Shown: piece after piece, positions 31,864-41,096 of the stretch | How positions within the stretch are numbered: the first letter of the stretch is position 1 | Layout of the letters: every line of letters starts with the position of its first letter | Source: Bradyrhizobium sp. LTSP849 | GTDB taxonomy: Bacteria; Pseudomonadota; Alphaproteobacteria; Rhizobiales; Xanthobacteraceae | Length of the DNA stretch: 64,000 nt | Direction: 5' to 3' | Assembly: GCF_000938255.1 (NCBI RefSeq) | Contig: NZ_JYMR01000055.1 | Location: 106,045-170,044 of the forward strand | Translations under genes and position numbers: made by a program | Notes under the pieces: generated by a model | Told to the model about the DNA's origin: nothing | Database searches by the model: none | What the model saw: only the letters and a program-made list of their open reading frames with translations

Positions 31864-34746
31864 TCATTGGGCGAGCTGGCCAAGCAAGCTACGCGCTGCA
31901 AGCAGATCGACAGTTTCGAAGCCTTCGGTGAACCTGTTGTAAACCGGCTCCAGCAACTCCATGGCCTCGCTTTGGCGGCCGTGATTGGCCTTCAATCGGG
32001 CGAGATTCATCGCCGCCCGCAGCTCCCAGGCCAGTGCACCTTGCTTGCGGGCCATCGCTGCCGCTTGCAGAAAGAGACTGGCTGCCGCGTCGGCGTCCCC
32101 ATCCGATTGCGCCAACAGTCCTTTCACCCGCAGGACCTCGGCCGTGCACCAATGCTCTTCGTTACGATCCCTGCTTGCCAGCTGCGCCATCAGGGAGACA
32201 GCATCAACGTATCGGTCCGCCGCAATTGCGGATTCACTGAGGTGAGCCAGGATGAGAGGAACGAACACTTCGTATTGCATTTCGGCCAATAGCCGCAGCC
32301 CTTCGGCCGCCAGCGGCATCGCTGCATCGAACTGATTCCGCCTCGTCTGGCACAGGGCCAGAAGGCAATTCCCAATCCCCACCTGGGGCTTTATCGAATG
32401 GGTTCTGGCGTGCTCGATCAGCTCGACAATGTCGTGCTCGACGGAATCGATGTCGGTATCGGACAAGTACCGGTGGAAGCTGGCCCATGTCATCGCAACG
32501 CTGAGCGGCATTGCGAATTGAAGCGGCCTTGCCGCCGCCAGCACCCGCACCCCCAACAACTGGGCCTGCTCGGGAAACCCCTGCATCCACACCGTGCTTG
32601 CGAGATTGCCGAGCGTATCCACGCGACGGTCGTAGCCGATCGCATTGACCTGCGCGAGCCGCGCCTTTTCCGTGTCGATGTCGAGCGAGCGCTGGAGATG
32701 GGTTCGCGCCTCCGCAAGCTTGCCGAGATGATGCAGCGAGTGGCCCAGCATCCATTCCGCCAGAGCGGTCGGACCCGGATCAGACAGCTTCTTCGCATCC
32801 TCGGCACAACGCTGAGCAAGTTCGAGCGCCTCATCATAGCGGGTACGGATGCTGCTCCCCCACGACGCCAAATAGCGCAGTATCAACTGCCCCTGGGTTT
32901 CGCGAACGGTTCTTTCCAGCGTCCTGGTCCAGGCGACCATTGCCTCCACCGAGAAGCTCGTCGTGAACAACTGGGAACTCGCGAGCGCCAGATGAATCAC
33001 GATCTGCTGATCTGTCGCCTTGCCATCCTCGCGGCTTGGCGCGACCGCGCCGGCCAGGATCGTCCATTCACGGCATTCGGCAAACAAAGCCTTGCTCAGC
33101 CAGATCGAGCTCGCATAGCTCGTCAGGTTGACACCGATCCCTGGATCGCCGTCGCGTCCAAACGCCCAATGCAGCGCGGCGCGGATGTCGTCGAGATGCG
33201 CGACCAAGGCGCGCCGCTCATCTGTCGGCAAATCCGCCTCATTCGCCGTCTTCAACAATGCGCAATAATATTCGGCGTGCGCGCGCCGGAATTGGCCGAG
33301 CTCTCCGGCATCGGCCAATTTCAGCGCGGCATAAGTGCGGGTCGTGTCAAGGAGCCGATAGCGTGCGCTCGATCCCGTGGTGTCGGCAGAGGCAAGCGAT
33401 TTCATCAGCAGTCCGCCGACTGCGTCGAATACCTCTTCCGCCCCGGCCCCCTGACCTCGTGCGACCTGGTACGCGGCTTCGAGCGTGAAGCCTGTGACGA
33501 ATACGGACAGGCGCCGTAAAATCGTGCGCTCGACATCCGACAACAGGTTGTAACTCCAGTCAAGCGTCGCGCCCAGTGTTTGATGACGCGGCGGAGCCGT
33601 CCGCCGTCCGGGCCAACGCAAGGCAAATTCGGTGTCGAGCAGCCTTGCAATCTCTTGCAGACCATAGGCTTCGACACGCCCCGCCGCCAACTCGATGGCG
33701 AGTGCGTTGCCGCCAAGCTTGCGACAGATATTGCCGGCGATCTTGACGTCCTGGTCCGTCAGGTTGATCTGGCCGCCGCTCGTCGTCGCGCGCTGCAGGA
33801 AGAGTCTGACGGCCGGGAAGTCGAGCAACTCGGCCGCCGTCAAACCGGGGCCGTCAGGCGGAGTCTCGAGGGGAGACAGCCGGTAGACGTTTTCGCCACC
33901 GACGCGCAGGACTTCTCGGCTGGTCACGAGCAAATGAAGCTGCGGCAGCTCGGCAAAAAGCCTCTCCGACAGCACCGCCGCCTCCGCAATAAGGTGTTCG
34001 GAGCCGTCGAGAATCAGCAGGACGGGCCTGCCGCGCAAATGACTGACCAATCCCGGAATCGGGTCGCCGGACTGAACCGGCAGGCCGAACGCGGAGACGA
34101 CGGCTGGCGCCAGCAGGCGCGGATCGGAGACCGGGCTCAGCTCCACAAAGCAGACGGCGCCAAAAAATTCCGGCAGCAATGTATGCGCGACCGACAGCAC
34201 GACCGTCGTCTTGCCCAATCCGCCTGGTCCGACGATGGTCACGAACCGCTCGGTTGTCAGCTTGCGACAGATTCCGCGAACGATCTTGTCGCGCCCAACC
34301 ATTTGCACGAGCAACGGTGGCAGAGGGTAGTGAGCTTCAGGAAAATCATCGGCAGTCGGCAAACCTGCCGTGTCCCGCGACGTCGGCGCAATGAAGCAAT
34401 AACCGCGGCCCGGCACATTGGTGAGGTATCGCTCGCCGCCTTCGCCGGTTTCGAGGGCTTTGCGCAAGGCCGTGATATGGACCCGAAGGGTGACCTCTTC
34501 GACGAAAACCCCGGGCCAAACCTTGGCGATCAGCTCCCTCTGGCCAACCACTTCACCTGCATGCTCGACCAGAACAAGCAGGATATCGAACGCACGGCTG
34601 CCAAGCTTGACCGCCTCATCAACCTTCTTGAGAACGCGCTCTGCGGGAAACAACTGAAACGGACCGAAGGAGACGACCTCCTGGGTACGTGGGCTGCTCG
34701 TTGGAATAGCCGTCTGCAAGCCAAATTCTTCTTCAGGATGAAGCAA
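31864..34746 (-). CDS. Winged-helix/NB-ARC/TPR STAND regulator
   Basis: 960 residues. Residues about 25-118 are an OmpR-type winged helix (VVSFGPFQLFPAERVLKKVDEAVKLGSRAFDILLVLVEHAGEVVGQRELIAKVWPG...VHITALRKAL...VPGRGYCF). A STAND ATPase follows with Walker A GPGGLGKTTV near residue 195 and Walker B-like VLLILDGSEHL near 255. The last 500 residues are helical TPR-like repeats for ligand or partner sensing. This architecture works as an ATP-dependent one-component activator. TTG 34746 is the only early start and has a weak ribosome site. It is divergent from the SDR at 34997. Confidence 0.85.
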   Translation of the reverse strand: MLHPEEEFGLQTAIPTSSPRTQEVVSFGPFQLFPAERVLKKVDEAVKLGSRAFDILLVLVEHAGEVVGQRELIAKVWPGVFVEEVTLRVHITALRKALETGEGGERYLTNVPGRGYCFIAPTSRDTAGLPTADDFPEAHYPLPPLLVQMVGRDKIVRGICRKLTTERFVTIVGPGGLGKTTVVLSVAHTLLPEFFGAVCFVELSPVSDPRLLAPAVVSAFGLPVQSGDPIPGLVSHLRGRPVLLILDGSEHLIAEAAVLSERLFAELPQLHLLVTSREVLRVGGENVYRLSPLETPPDGPGLTAAELLDFPAVRLFLQRATTSGGQINLTDQDVKIAGNICRKLGGNALAIELAAGRVEAYGLQEIARLLDTEFALRWPGRRTAPPRHQTLGATLDWSYNLLSDVERTILRRLSVFVTGFTLEAAYQVARGQGAGAEEVFDAVGGLLMKSLASADTTGSSARYRLLDTTRTYAALKLADAGELGQFRRAHAEYYCALLKTANEADLPTDERRALVAHLDDIRAALHWAFGRDGDPGIGVNLTSYASSIWLSKALFAECREWTILAGAVAPSREDGKATDQQIVIHLALASSQLFTTSFSVEAMVAWTRTLERTVRETQGQLILRYLASWGSSIRTRYDEALELAQRCAEDAKKLSDPGPTALAEWMLGHSLHHLGKLAEARTHLQRSLDIDTEKARLAQVNAIGYDRRVDTLGNLASTVWMQGFPEQAQLLGVRVLAAARPLQFAMPLSVAMTWASFHRYLSDTDIDSVEHDIVELIEHARTHSIKPQVGIGNCLLALCQTRRNQFDAAMPLAAEGLRLLAEMQYEVFVPLILAHLSESAIAADRYVDAVSLMAQLASRDRNEEHWCTAEVLRVKGLLAQSDGDADAAASLFLQAAAMARKQGALAWELRAAMNLARLKANHGRQSEAMELLEPVYNRFTEGFETVDLLAARSLLGQLAQ

Positions 34747-34996
34747 CGATCGAGTGAAAGGCTTGAGTCTTGGCCCGGACCGCCGCGGAGAAGGGTGCGC
34801 TTGCCTCGATCTTAATGGCTAAGCCTCAGGGATAAAAGCGGAAAGTCGGCGCGCTGGCGGACGACGTAGCCGTCAGCCAGGCGAGTGCGACCGTGGCTGA
34901 AGACGCGCGGACGAGTAGACTGCGGGCGCTATTGCGTGTGCTGCGGAGGTCCCCATCTGTCTGACCAGACCAACCACTCAAGTCAGGACACCTTAC

Positions 34997-35743
34997 ATGG
35001 CCAAGCTCGACGGCAAGATCGCTCTCATCAGCGGAGGCACGACCGGCATCGGCGCTGAAACCGCCAAACTCTTCCAATCCGAAGGCGCAACGGTCATCGT
35101 CACCGGCTCCAGCGAGCGCTCGGTGGAAGCCGCCAAGGCGGCGCTGCCCGGGATCGAGGTGCTGCTCTCGGACGCCGGCAACGTGGCCGCCACTCAGGTG
35201 CTGGTCGACAAGGTCAAGGCCAGGCACGGCCGCATCGACGTCCTGTTCGTCAACGCCGGCATCGCCAAGTTCGCGCCGATCGCGCAAGTCGACGAGGCGC
35301 TTTACGACAGCCAGTTCAACATCAACGTGAAGGGCGCGTTCTTTCTGATCAAGCATGCCATTCCAATCATTCCCGACGGCGGCGCGATCATTCTGACCGC
35401 TTCGGTGGCGGGCGCGAACGGCGGCTTGGGAGGCAGCACCATATACGGCTCGACCAAGGCGGCGCTGCGTTCGTTCGGCCGCACGATCGCCAAAGAGCTG
35501 ACGCCGCGCGGCATTCGGGTCAACACCATCAGCCCCGGTCCGATCATCACCCCGATCCTCGACAAAGGTGGCCTCACCCCCGCCCAGAAGGATAACTTCA
35601 TCGAAGGCGCCAAGACGCGCATCCCGCTTGGCCGCACTGGTACGGTCGCCGAAGTGGCCGCAGCTGCGCTCTACCTTGCTGCCGACGCCACCTACACCAC
35701 CGGCGCCGAACTGTTCGTCGATGGCGGTCTGGTCGATCTATAG
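34997..35743 (+). CDS. Short-chain dehydrogenase/reductase
   Basis: 248 residues, classical SDR: ALISGGTTGIGAETAKLF cofactor motif, VNAG near residue 85, catalytic Ser in LTASVAGANGG, and YGSTKAALRSFGRTIAKEL (Tyr-x3-Lys). C-terminus TTGAELFVDGGL is standard. Many related proteins reduce quinones or carbonyls with NADPH. It is divergent from the 960-residue regulator, 250 bp apart, which is the common arrangement for a regulator and its target. Confidence 0.88.
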   Translation: MAKLDGKIALISGGTTGIGAETAKLFQSEGATVIVTGSSERSVEAAKAALPGIEVLLSDAGNVAATQVLVDKVKARHGRIDVLFVNAGIAKFAPIAQVDEALYDSQFNINVKGAFFLIKHAIPIIPDGGAIILTASVAGANGGLGGSTIYGSTKAALRSFGRTIAKELTPRGIRVNTISPGPIITPILDKGGLTPAQKDNFIEGAKTRIPLGRTGTVAEVAAAALYLAADATYTTGAELFVDGGLVDL

Positions 35744-35953
35744 CGACCTTGCGAAGGTGCGACGTGGTGCTCGCGCCGGACACGGCGAGGGATCATTGTC
35801 GCGCCCCTAAGGTCATTGTCGACCGGCATCCTTGTAGGGATGGCGGATGACGCGGATTGCGCCAGCTTCACACCAGCTTTGCACCAGAAACTACCGCAAC
35901 GGGACGCTACGGTCGCGCTCGGTGGACCCCGCAAGCACAGCTGCAGCGAACTG

Positions 35954-38923
35954 ATGAATCGACAAGAGCGCCGGACCGCGGCCAAACAAACCAAACCGGT
36001 CGCACCTCAACGTTTGCCGCAACATTTTGAGGCCGTAAAACAGGGCAAGTCACTGTTTGATCTCGGCCGGTATGCCGAAGCCCTGGAATGCTTCAACATA
36101 TTCGAGAAGCACAATCCAAATATCGCAGCTCTCTATCAAACGCGCGGCCTTTGCTTGCAGCGGCTGGGCCGGTTCGAGGAAGCGCAGACCGACTTCGAGA
36201 GATCCATTGCGCTGAACCCCCGCGAGGCGGAGACACACAAGAACCTTGGCTCGCTGCATGCGAGATTTGGCCGGATGGAGCAGGCATTTGCGGGCTTCGA
36301 TCGCGCGCTCGCACTTCGTCCGAATTTTTCCGCAGCGCTCAACGAGAAGGCCCGGGCGTTGTGGAGCCTGCATTTGCTGGACGAGGCTTTCGCAGCCTTC
36401 CATCAATCGCTGGCGGTTGACCCCGGCAATGCGGACACGATCTGGAATCTCGCACTGCTTCAGATGCTGACCGGAGATTTCGAGCGGGGCTGGTCGGGAC
36501 GCGAGGCCCGTTGGAAAGCGTCGTCTCTCGGCCTCGTCGATCGTGGTTTTTCGCAGCCCCTCTGGCTTGGTGACGAGCCGATCGAAGGCAAGACCATCTT
36601 GCTGCATGCCGACGAGGCATTGGGCGATGCAATCCAGTTTGCGCGCTATGCGCCCATCGTGGCCGTGCTCGGGGCTCAGATCATTCTGGAGGTCCAGCCT
36701 CCGATCCAGCAGCTTTTGGGTGGGATCACTGGCGTCGCCAATTGTGTCGGCCGATCGTCTTCGACGTCGCCGGCGTTCGACCTGCACTGTCCTCTTGGAA
36801 GCCTGCCGCTGGCGTTCGGGACACGGCTCGATACGATCCCACTCGCGGAAGGCTACCTTTCTACGCCCCCGGTGGCGCGCGTGCAGGCGTGGGAAGACCG
36901 GCTTGGCCCCCGCACGCGCTTCCGCGTTGGTCTTGTCTGGTCGGGGAATCCAGATCACAACAACGACCACAATCGATCGATGGCACTGCGCACGCTTGCG
37001 CCTCTGCTGGATTGCGACGTCCAGTTCGTCTCCTTGCAAAAAGGCGTCCGGGATCCGGACCGGGCCTTCCTCGGCGAACGTCCCGATATCGTCGACCCGA
37101 CGGAACAGCTGACGGATTTCAGCGAAACGGCGGCGCTGATTAGCTGCCTTGATCTGGTGATTTCGGTCGACACCAGCGTCGTTCACCTCGCCGGCGCGCT
37201 GGGCGCTCCGGTCTGGACGATGTTGCCCTTCAACCCGGATTGGCGCTGGCTGCTCAACCGCGACGACAGCCCGTGGTATTCGTCCATGAGGCTGTTCAGG
37301 CAACCAAAGCGAGGCGACTGGGCCAGCGTCGTCGACGGCGTTCGCCTCGAACTGGAGCGCCTGGTTTCCGCGTGGCGGTCGGGAGCACGGCAGCACCAGA
37401 GCACGGCCCCGACCACCAAACCACAGGATGCGGTCCTGTCTAATTATCTCGGCAATCTGCTCTGGCAACGCAAGCGCATGGACGATGCTGTGCTGCATTT
37501 CCAGCGGGCGCTACAACTGTATCCGCAATATTTGGAGGCAGCGCATAGCTGCGGCGGACTGTTGTTCAATCTCGGCCGGTATGCGGAGGCCCTGGAGTGC
37601 CTGGACATAGCCGAGAAACTGGATCCAAATTCCGCAGCCCTGTATCAAATGCGCGGCGCTTGTCTCCAAGAGGCGAGCCGGTTCGAGGAAGCGGAGGCCG
37701 ACTACGAGAGGTCCATGGCACTGGACCCCGGCCTGGCGGAGACGCACAACAACCTCGGCTTGCTTCATGCGAGACTTGGCCGAACCGAGCAGGCACTTGC
37801 GCGTTTCGATCGGTCGCTTGAACTTCGTCCCGATTTTTCCGCGGTGCTTAACAACAAGGCATTGGCATTGTTGAATCTGCAATTGCTGGATGAAGCCTTC
37901 GCGACCTTTCACAGATCGCTGACGGTCGACCCGGGCAATGCGCCAGCGACCTATAATTTAGCGACGCTTCAACTGCTGACCGGAGACTATGAGCGAGGCT
38001 GGCTTGGGCGCGAAGCGCGTTGGAAGCTTCCCGTCGGCTTGCCCGATCGCGGTTTTTCCCAACCCCTTTGGCTCGGCGACCAGCCGATCGAAGGCAAGAC
38101 CCTATTGCTTCACTCTGAAGAGGGATTGGGCGACGCAATTCAATTTGCGCGCTATGCGCCCATCGTCGCCGCGCTCGGGGCTCAGGTCATCCTGGAGGTC
38201 CAGCCTCCGATCCAGCAGCTTTTGGTTGGTGTCGCTGGAGTCGCAAATTGTATCGGCCTATCGTCTTCGACGTCGCTGGCGTTCGACCTGCATTGTCCTC
38301 TTGGAAGTCTGCCGCTGGCGTTCGGGACGCGGCTCGATACGATCCCGTTCGCGGAAGGCTACCTTTCTGCGCCCCCAGTGGCGCGCGTGAAGGCGTGGGA
38401 AGACCGGCTCGGCCCCCGCATGCGCTTCCGCGTCGGTCTCGTCTGGTCGGGGAATCCAGATCACAACAACGACCACAATCGATCGATGGCGCTGCGCACG
38501 CTTGCGCCTCTGCTGGATTGCGACGTCCAGTTCGTCTCATTGCAAAAAGGCGTCCGGGATCAGGACGGGGCCTTCCTCCGCGAACGTCCCGATATCGTCG
38601 ACCTCACTGAACAGCTCACGGATTTCAGCGAAACCGCGGCGCTGATTTCGTGCCTTGATCTGGTGATCTCGGTCGACACCAGCATCGTTCACCTCGCCGG
38701 CGCGCTGGGCGCCCCCGTCTGGACGATGTTGCCTTTCAACCCGGATTGGCGCTGGCTGCTCAACCGCGACGACAGCCCATGGTATTCGTCCATGAAGCTG
38801 TTCAGGCAACCAAAGCGAGGCGACTGGGCCAGCGTCGTGGACGGCGTTCGCCTCGCGCTCGAGCGCCTGGCTTCCGCATGGCAGCCAGTGCAAGAGCCGT
38901 CTTTGCTTCTTCCTGCCGAGTAA
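35954..38923 (+). CDS. Tandemly duplicated TPR-glycosyltransferase protein
   Basis: 989 residues from ATG 35954 (MNRQERRTAAKQ, a usual start for this kind of protein; in-frame ATG 35816 is upstream). The protein has two copies of one module: residues about 35-475 and 537-976. Each module has three to four TPRs (LGRYAEALECF..., GRFEEAQTDFERSIALNP..., LDEAFAAFHQSLAVDPGNA) and then a GT9-like domain (GEALGDAIQFARY-type segment, FRVGLVWSGNPDHNNDHNRSM, DLVISVDTSVVHLAGALGAPVWTMLP). It may glycosylate protein or lipid acceptors bound by the TPRs. The catalytic halves are far more alike than the TPR halves. Confidence 0.85.
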   Translation: MNRQERRTAAKQTKPVAPQRLPQHFEAVKQGKSLFDLGRYAEALECFNIFEKHNPNIAALYQTRGLCLQRLGRFEEAQTDFERSIALNPREAETHKNLGSLHARFGRMEQAFAGFDRALALRPNFSAALNEKARALWSLHLLDEAFAAFHQSLAVDPGNADTIWNLALLQMLTGDFERGWSGREARWKASSLGLVDRGFSQPLWLGDEPIEGKTILLHADEALGDAIQFARYAPIVAVLGAQIILEVQPPIQQLLGGITGVANCVGRSSSTSPAFDLHCPLGSLPLAFGTRLDTIPLAEGYLSTPPVARVQAWEDRLGPRTRFRVGLVWSGNPDHNNDHNRSMALRTLAPLLDCDVQFVSLQKGVRDPDRAFLGERPDIVDPTEQLTDFSETAALISCLDLVISVDTSVVHLAGALGAPVWTMLPFNPDWRWLLNRDDSPWYSSMRLFRQPKRGDWASVVDGVRLELERLVSAWRSGARQHQSTAPTTKPQDAVLSNYLGNLLWQRKRMDDAVLHFQRALQLYPQYLEAAHSCGGLLFNLGRYAEALECLDIAEKLDPNSAALYQMRGACLQEASRFEEAEADYERSMALDPGLAETHNNLGLLHARLGRTEQALARFDRSLELRPDFSAVLNNKALALLNLQLLDEAFATFHRSLTVDPGNAPATYNLATLQLLTGDYERGWLGREARWKLPVGLPDRGFSQPLWLGDQPIEGKTLLLHSEEGLGDAIQFARYAPIVAALGAQVILEVQPPIQQLLVGVAGVANCIGLSSSTSLAFDLHCPLGSLPLAFGTRLDTIPFAEGYLSAPPVARVKAWEDRLGPRMRFRVGLVWSGNPDHNNDHNRSMALRTLAPLLDCDVQFVSLQKGVRDQDGAFLRERPDIVDLTEQLTDFSETAALISCLDLVISVDTSIVHLAGALGAPVWTMLPFNPDWRWLLNRDDSPWYSSMKLFRQPKRGDWASVVDGVRLALERLASAWQPVQEPSLLLPAE
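36062..37375 (+). repeat. Internal duplication, copy A
   Basis: First unit of a direct repeat inside the TPR-glycosyltransferase gene. The offset to copy B is 1509 bp at the 5' end and 1506 bp at the 3' end because of one codon indel near 36520. From about 36540 onward it is nearly identical to copy B in DNA. Confidence 0.9.
37571..38881 (+). repeat. Internal duplication, copy B
   Basis: Second unit of the direct repeat. TPR-encoding DNA (37571-38040) has diverged clearly from copy A, while the glycosyltransferase-encoding part (about 38045-38881) keeps long identical runs, for example 38450-38490 and 38710-38800. Confidence 0.9.
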
Positions 38924-38942
38924 AATCGAACAGACGTCCGGC

Positions 38943-39383
38943 TCACTGCGCCTTGCGCGCTTCCTCGAGGCGAGGATCGAACGCAAACTCGATCCGTACT
39001 CCGCTGGGCTCGCGCACGATGAAATGGATCTTCGGGCCGGCACCCGATCGTTCCGGGCTGAACTCGACGACGACGCCAGGCCAATTCGACACGCGCTTGT
39101 AGAGGGTATCGAGGCCGGCCTGGTCGACGACGGCGAGGGCCAGATGATGCAATCCGACATTGGCACGCCGATCGAACGGGATTGCGTCGCCAGGCGATTG
39201 GACCTGCCACAACGTCACAACGTCGTGTCCGTCGGATACGAACACCGCTGGATACTCCGGCCGCTCGCCGACGATCCGCCATCCCAGACAATCGCAAAAG
39301 AAGTCTCGCGTGCTCGCGAGATCGCGAACACTGAGCCCAATGTGGTCGACACCGTAGGTGCCGGTCTTGAGGTCATCTACCAT
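38943..39383 (-). CDS. VOC/glyoxalase-fold protein
   Basis: 146 residues from ATG 39383, which follows GGAGGA. VDHIGLSVRDLASTRDFFCDCLGW supplies the first metal His, GLHHLALAVVDQAGLDTLYKRV the second, and PSGVRIEFAFDP the C-terminal Glu. Family members are glyoxalases, extradiol dioxygenases, epimerases or antibiotic-binding proteins. It lies 40 bp downstream of a TetR gene on the same strand, so both may form one unit. Substrate unknown. Confidence 0.85.
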   Translation of the reverse strand: MVDDLKTGTYGVDHIGLSVRDLASTRDFFCDCLGWRIVGERPEYPAVFVSDGHDVVTLWQVQSPGDAIPFDRRANVGLHHLALAVVDQAGLDTLYKRVSNWPGVVVEFSPERSGAGPKIHFIVREPSGVRIEFAFDPRLEEARKAQ

Positions 39384-39423
39384 AGGTCCTCCGATGAGCT
39401 GCCGGATGCGTCGCAACTGTGGC

Positions 39424-39987
39424 CTAGCGGCGTGGCAGCGATTTGAGCAGCGACTTGGCCGTCTCCGTAGCCCGATTGATCGCATTCCGATCGCGGTAAA
39501 CCCTCGAAACGACGAAGCCGCCCTGCACGACAGTGATGAGCATCAGCGCAAGCTCGTCGGCGTCGAGTCGTTTCGCAATGTCGCCATCGGCTTGAGCTTC
39601 GCGAAGCGCCGCCGCAAGGATCTGCTGGAGTTCGCGGAAATAACGTTCGACCGGCTTCCTCAGCGAGGCCTCGGCGATGGACGCTTCGCAGGCAAATCTC
39701 CCCATCCTGCAACCCTTGAGGCCGTCGCGCGCAACGTCGAGATAGCGGATGACGCGATCCAGGGCAGAACCGTCGGTCCCCACGGTCTGGCGTGCGAGCT
39801 CGCACATTTCATCGGAGACTTCATCGAGAGCCACAGACGCCAGGTCCATTTTTCCCTTGAAATGATGATAGAGGCTGCCCTGCCCCGCACCACTTTCGTC
39901 CAGCAGGTCGCGCGGACTGACGGCCTCGTAGCCACGCTCCCACATCAACTTCTTGGCCGCCTTAACGAGCTCACCCTTCGCCTTCAT
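39424..39987 (-). CDS. TetR-family transcriptional regulator
   Basis: 187 residues. HTH: LVKAAKKLMWERGYEAVSPRDLLDESGAGQGSLYHHFKGKMDL. The C-terminal domain (MGRFACEASIAEASLRKPVERYFRELQQILAAALREAQADGDI) resembles the YxaF/AcrR-like group that senses small toxic or aromatic ligands. It is divergent from the FMN-binding protein at 40122 across 134 bp containing a palindrome at 40034-40053, which it probably binds. Confidence 0.88.
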   Translation of the reverse strand: MKAKGELVKAAKKLMWERGYEAVSPRDLLDESGAGQGSLYHHFKGKMDLASVALDEVSDEMCELARQTVGTDGSALDRVIRYLDVARDGLKGCRMGRFACEASIAEASLRKPVERYFRELQQILAAALREAQADGDIAKRLDADELALMLITVVQGGFVVSRVYRDRNAINRATETAKSLLKSLPRR

Positions 39988-40033
39988 GACGTCCTCAACA
40001 CCGTATTCGAATCAACCGAACGTGATTGTATTT

Positions 40034-40053
40034 TGTAACTACTAGTATGTACA
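40034..40053. promoter_or_regulatory. Candidate TetR operator
   Basis: TGTA-AC-TACTAGTA-TG-TACA is a 20-bp imperfect inverted repeat with 8 of 10 base pairs symmetric, in the divergent promoter between tetR and the FMN-binding protein. Size and position fit a TetR autoregulatory operator. Confidence 0.45.
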
Positions 40054-40121
40054 GACAACCGCCAATAACGGGTATCAGCCATGTTTTCGCAAAGGCGTGC
40101 GTCCATGATCGCAGGACTCTC

Positions 40122-41096
40122 ATGACAGGGACCACGTCTCCCTTTCACGACGGCGAGCAGAGGATTCAGAGCCTTGCCGGCGTCCGCGATCGCATCGAAC
40201 TCAGGGGGCGCGCAGTCATTCGCGACTACATGCCGGAGCAGCATCGGGCGTTCTTCGCTGCGCTGCCGTTCTTGGTCGTGGGGCTGGCGGACCAGAACGG
40301 CCATCCCTGGGCCACCACCCTGTCCGGCCCCGCAGGGTTCATGAATTCGCCGGAAGCGAACCTACTTGCCATCAAAGCGTGGCTCGAGCCGGGCGATCCC
40401 TTGCATTCGTGCATTCGGGATGGCCGCCCGATCGGCGGGCTTGGGATCGAACTTTCAACGCGTCGTCGAAACCGGATCAACGGCCGCATCGAGGATTGCA
40501 TCGTCGGTGAAGGTTTCTCGATCAGGGTTCAGCAGAGTTTTGGAAACTGCCCGAAATACATCCAGGCCCGCAACGAGCGGCCACAGCTCCGTTCAACGGC
40601 CGTGCCCGAACCCCGAATGGCTTCCGATCTGGGCGATGACGAGGTCAGCTTCATTGCCGAAGCCGACACGTTCTTCATTGCATCGCGGTCGGCGCAGCTC
40701 GACCAGGAGGAATCCTCGCAAGGTCTCGATGTGTCCCACCGCGGCGGACGTCCCGGCTTCGTGCGGGTGGTCTCACCAAGCGAACTTTGCTTTCCCGATT
40801 TCAGCGGCAATTTGCTCTTCAACACGCTCGGCAATCTGGAAGCGGATGCGCGCGCCGGGCTTCTGTTCATCGACTTCCGGAGCGGCAGGATGCTGCACAT
40901 CATCGGGAGAGCCCGGATCCGCTGGGACGTTCCGGAAACCACGCGGTCCGCTGGAATCGAACGGCTCATCTTTCTCGACATCGCGTGCGTCGTGACCCGC
41001 GAGCACGCATTTCCGCATGTGTTCGACTTTGTCAGCTACTCGCCGCATCTGGGGGCGGAGGGCCAGGATTCCAGAATTCCCCAAAGGAGATCGTGA
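40122..41096 (+). CDS. Pyridoxamine 5'-phosphate oxidase-like FMN-binding protein
   Basis: 324 residues from ATG 40122 (AGGACT upstream; the longer frame from 40026 crosses the operator). FFAALPFLVVGLADQNGHPWATTLSGPAGF is the split-barrel flavin-binding start, and the second barrel has PGFVRVVSPSELCFPDFSGNLLFNTLGNLEADARAGLLFIDF. Such proteins bind FMN or related flavins and act as oxidoreductases. The stop codon overlaps the start of the metallo-hydrolase gene, so the two are translated together under TetR control. Confidence 0.82.
   Translation: MTGTTSPFHDGEQRIQSLAGVRDRIELRGRAVIRDYMPEQHRAFFAALPFLVVGLADQNGHPWATTLSGPAGFMNSPEANLLAIKAWLEPGDPLHSCIRDGRPIGGLGIELSTRRRNRINGRIEDCIVGEGFSIRVQQSFGNCPKYIQARNERPQLRSTAVPEPRMASDLGDDEVSFIAEADTFFIASRSAQLDQEESSQGLDVSHRGGRPGFVRVVSPSELCFPDFSGNLLFNTLGNLEADARAGLLFIDFRSGRMLHIIGRARIRWDVPETTRSAGIERLIFLDIACVVTREHAFPHVFDFVSYSPHLGAEGQDSRIPQRRS

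Noticed and set aside
33580..34815. A 411-codon plus-strand frame
   Set aside because: Antisense to the winged-helix/NB-ARC regulator, whose Walker A and winged-helix motifs are clear.
36050..37498. A 482-codon minus-strand frame
   Set aside because: Antisense to the TPR-glycosyltransferase gene; composition is typical of a shadow frame.
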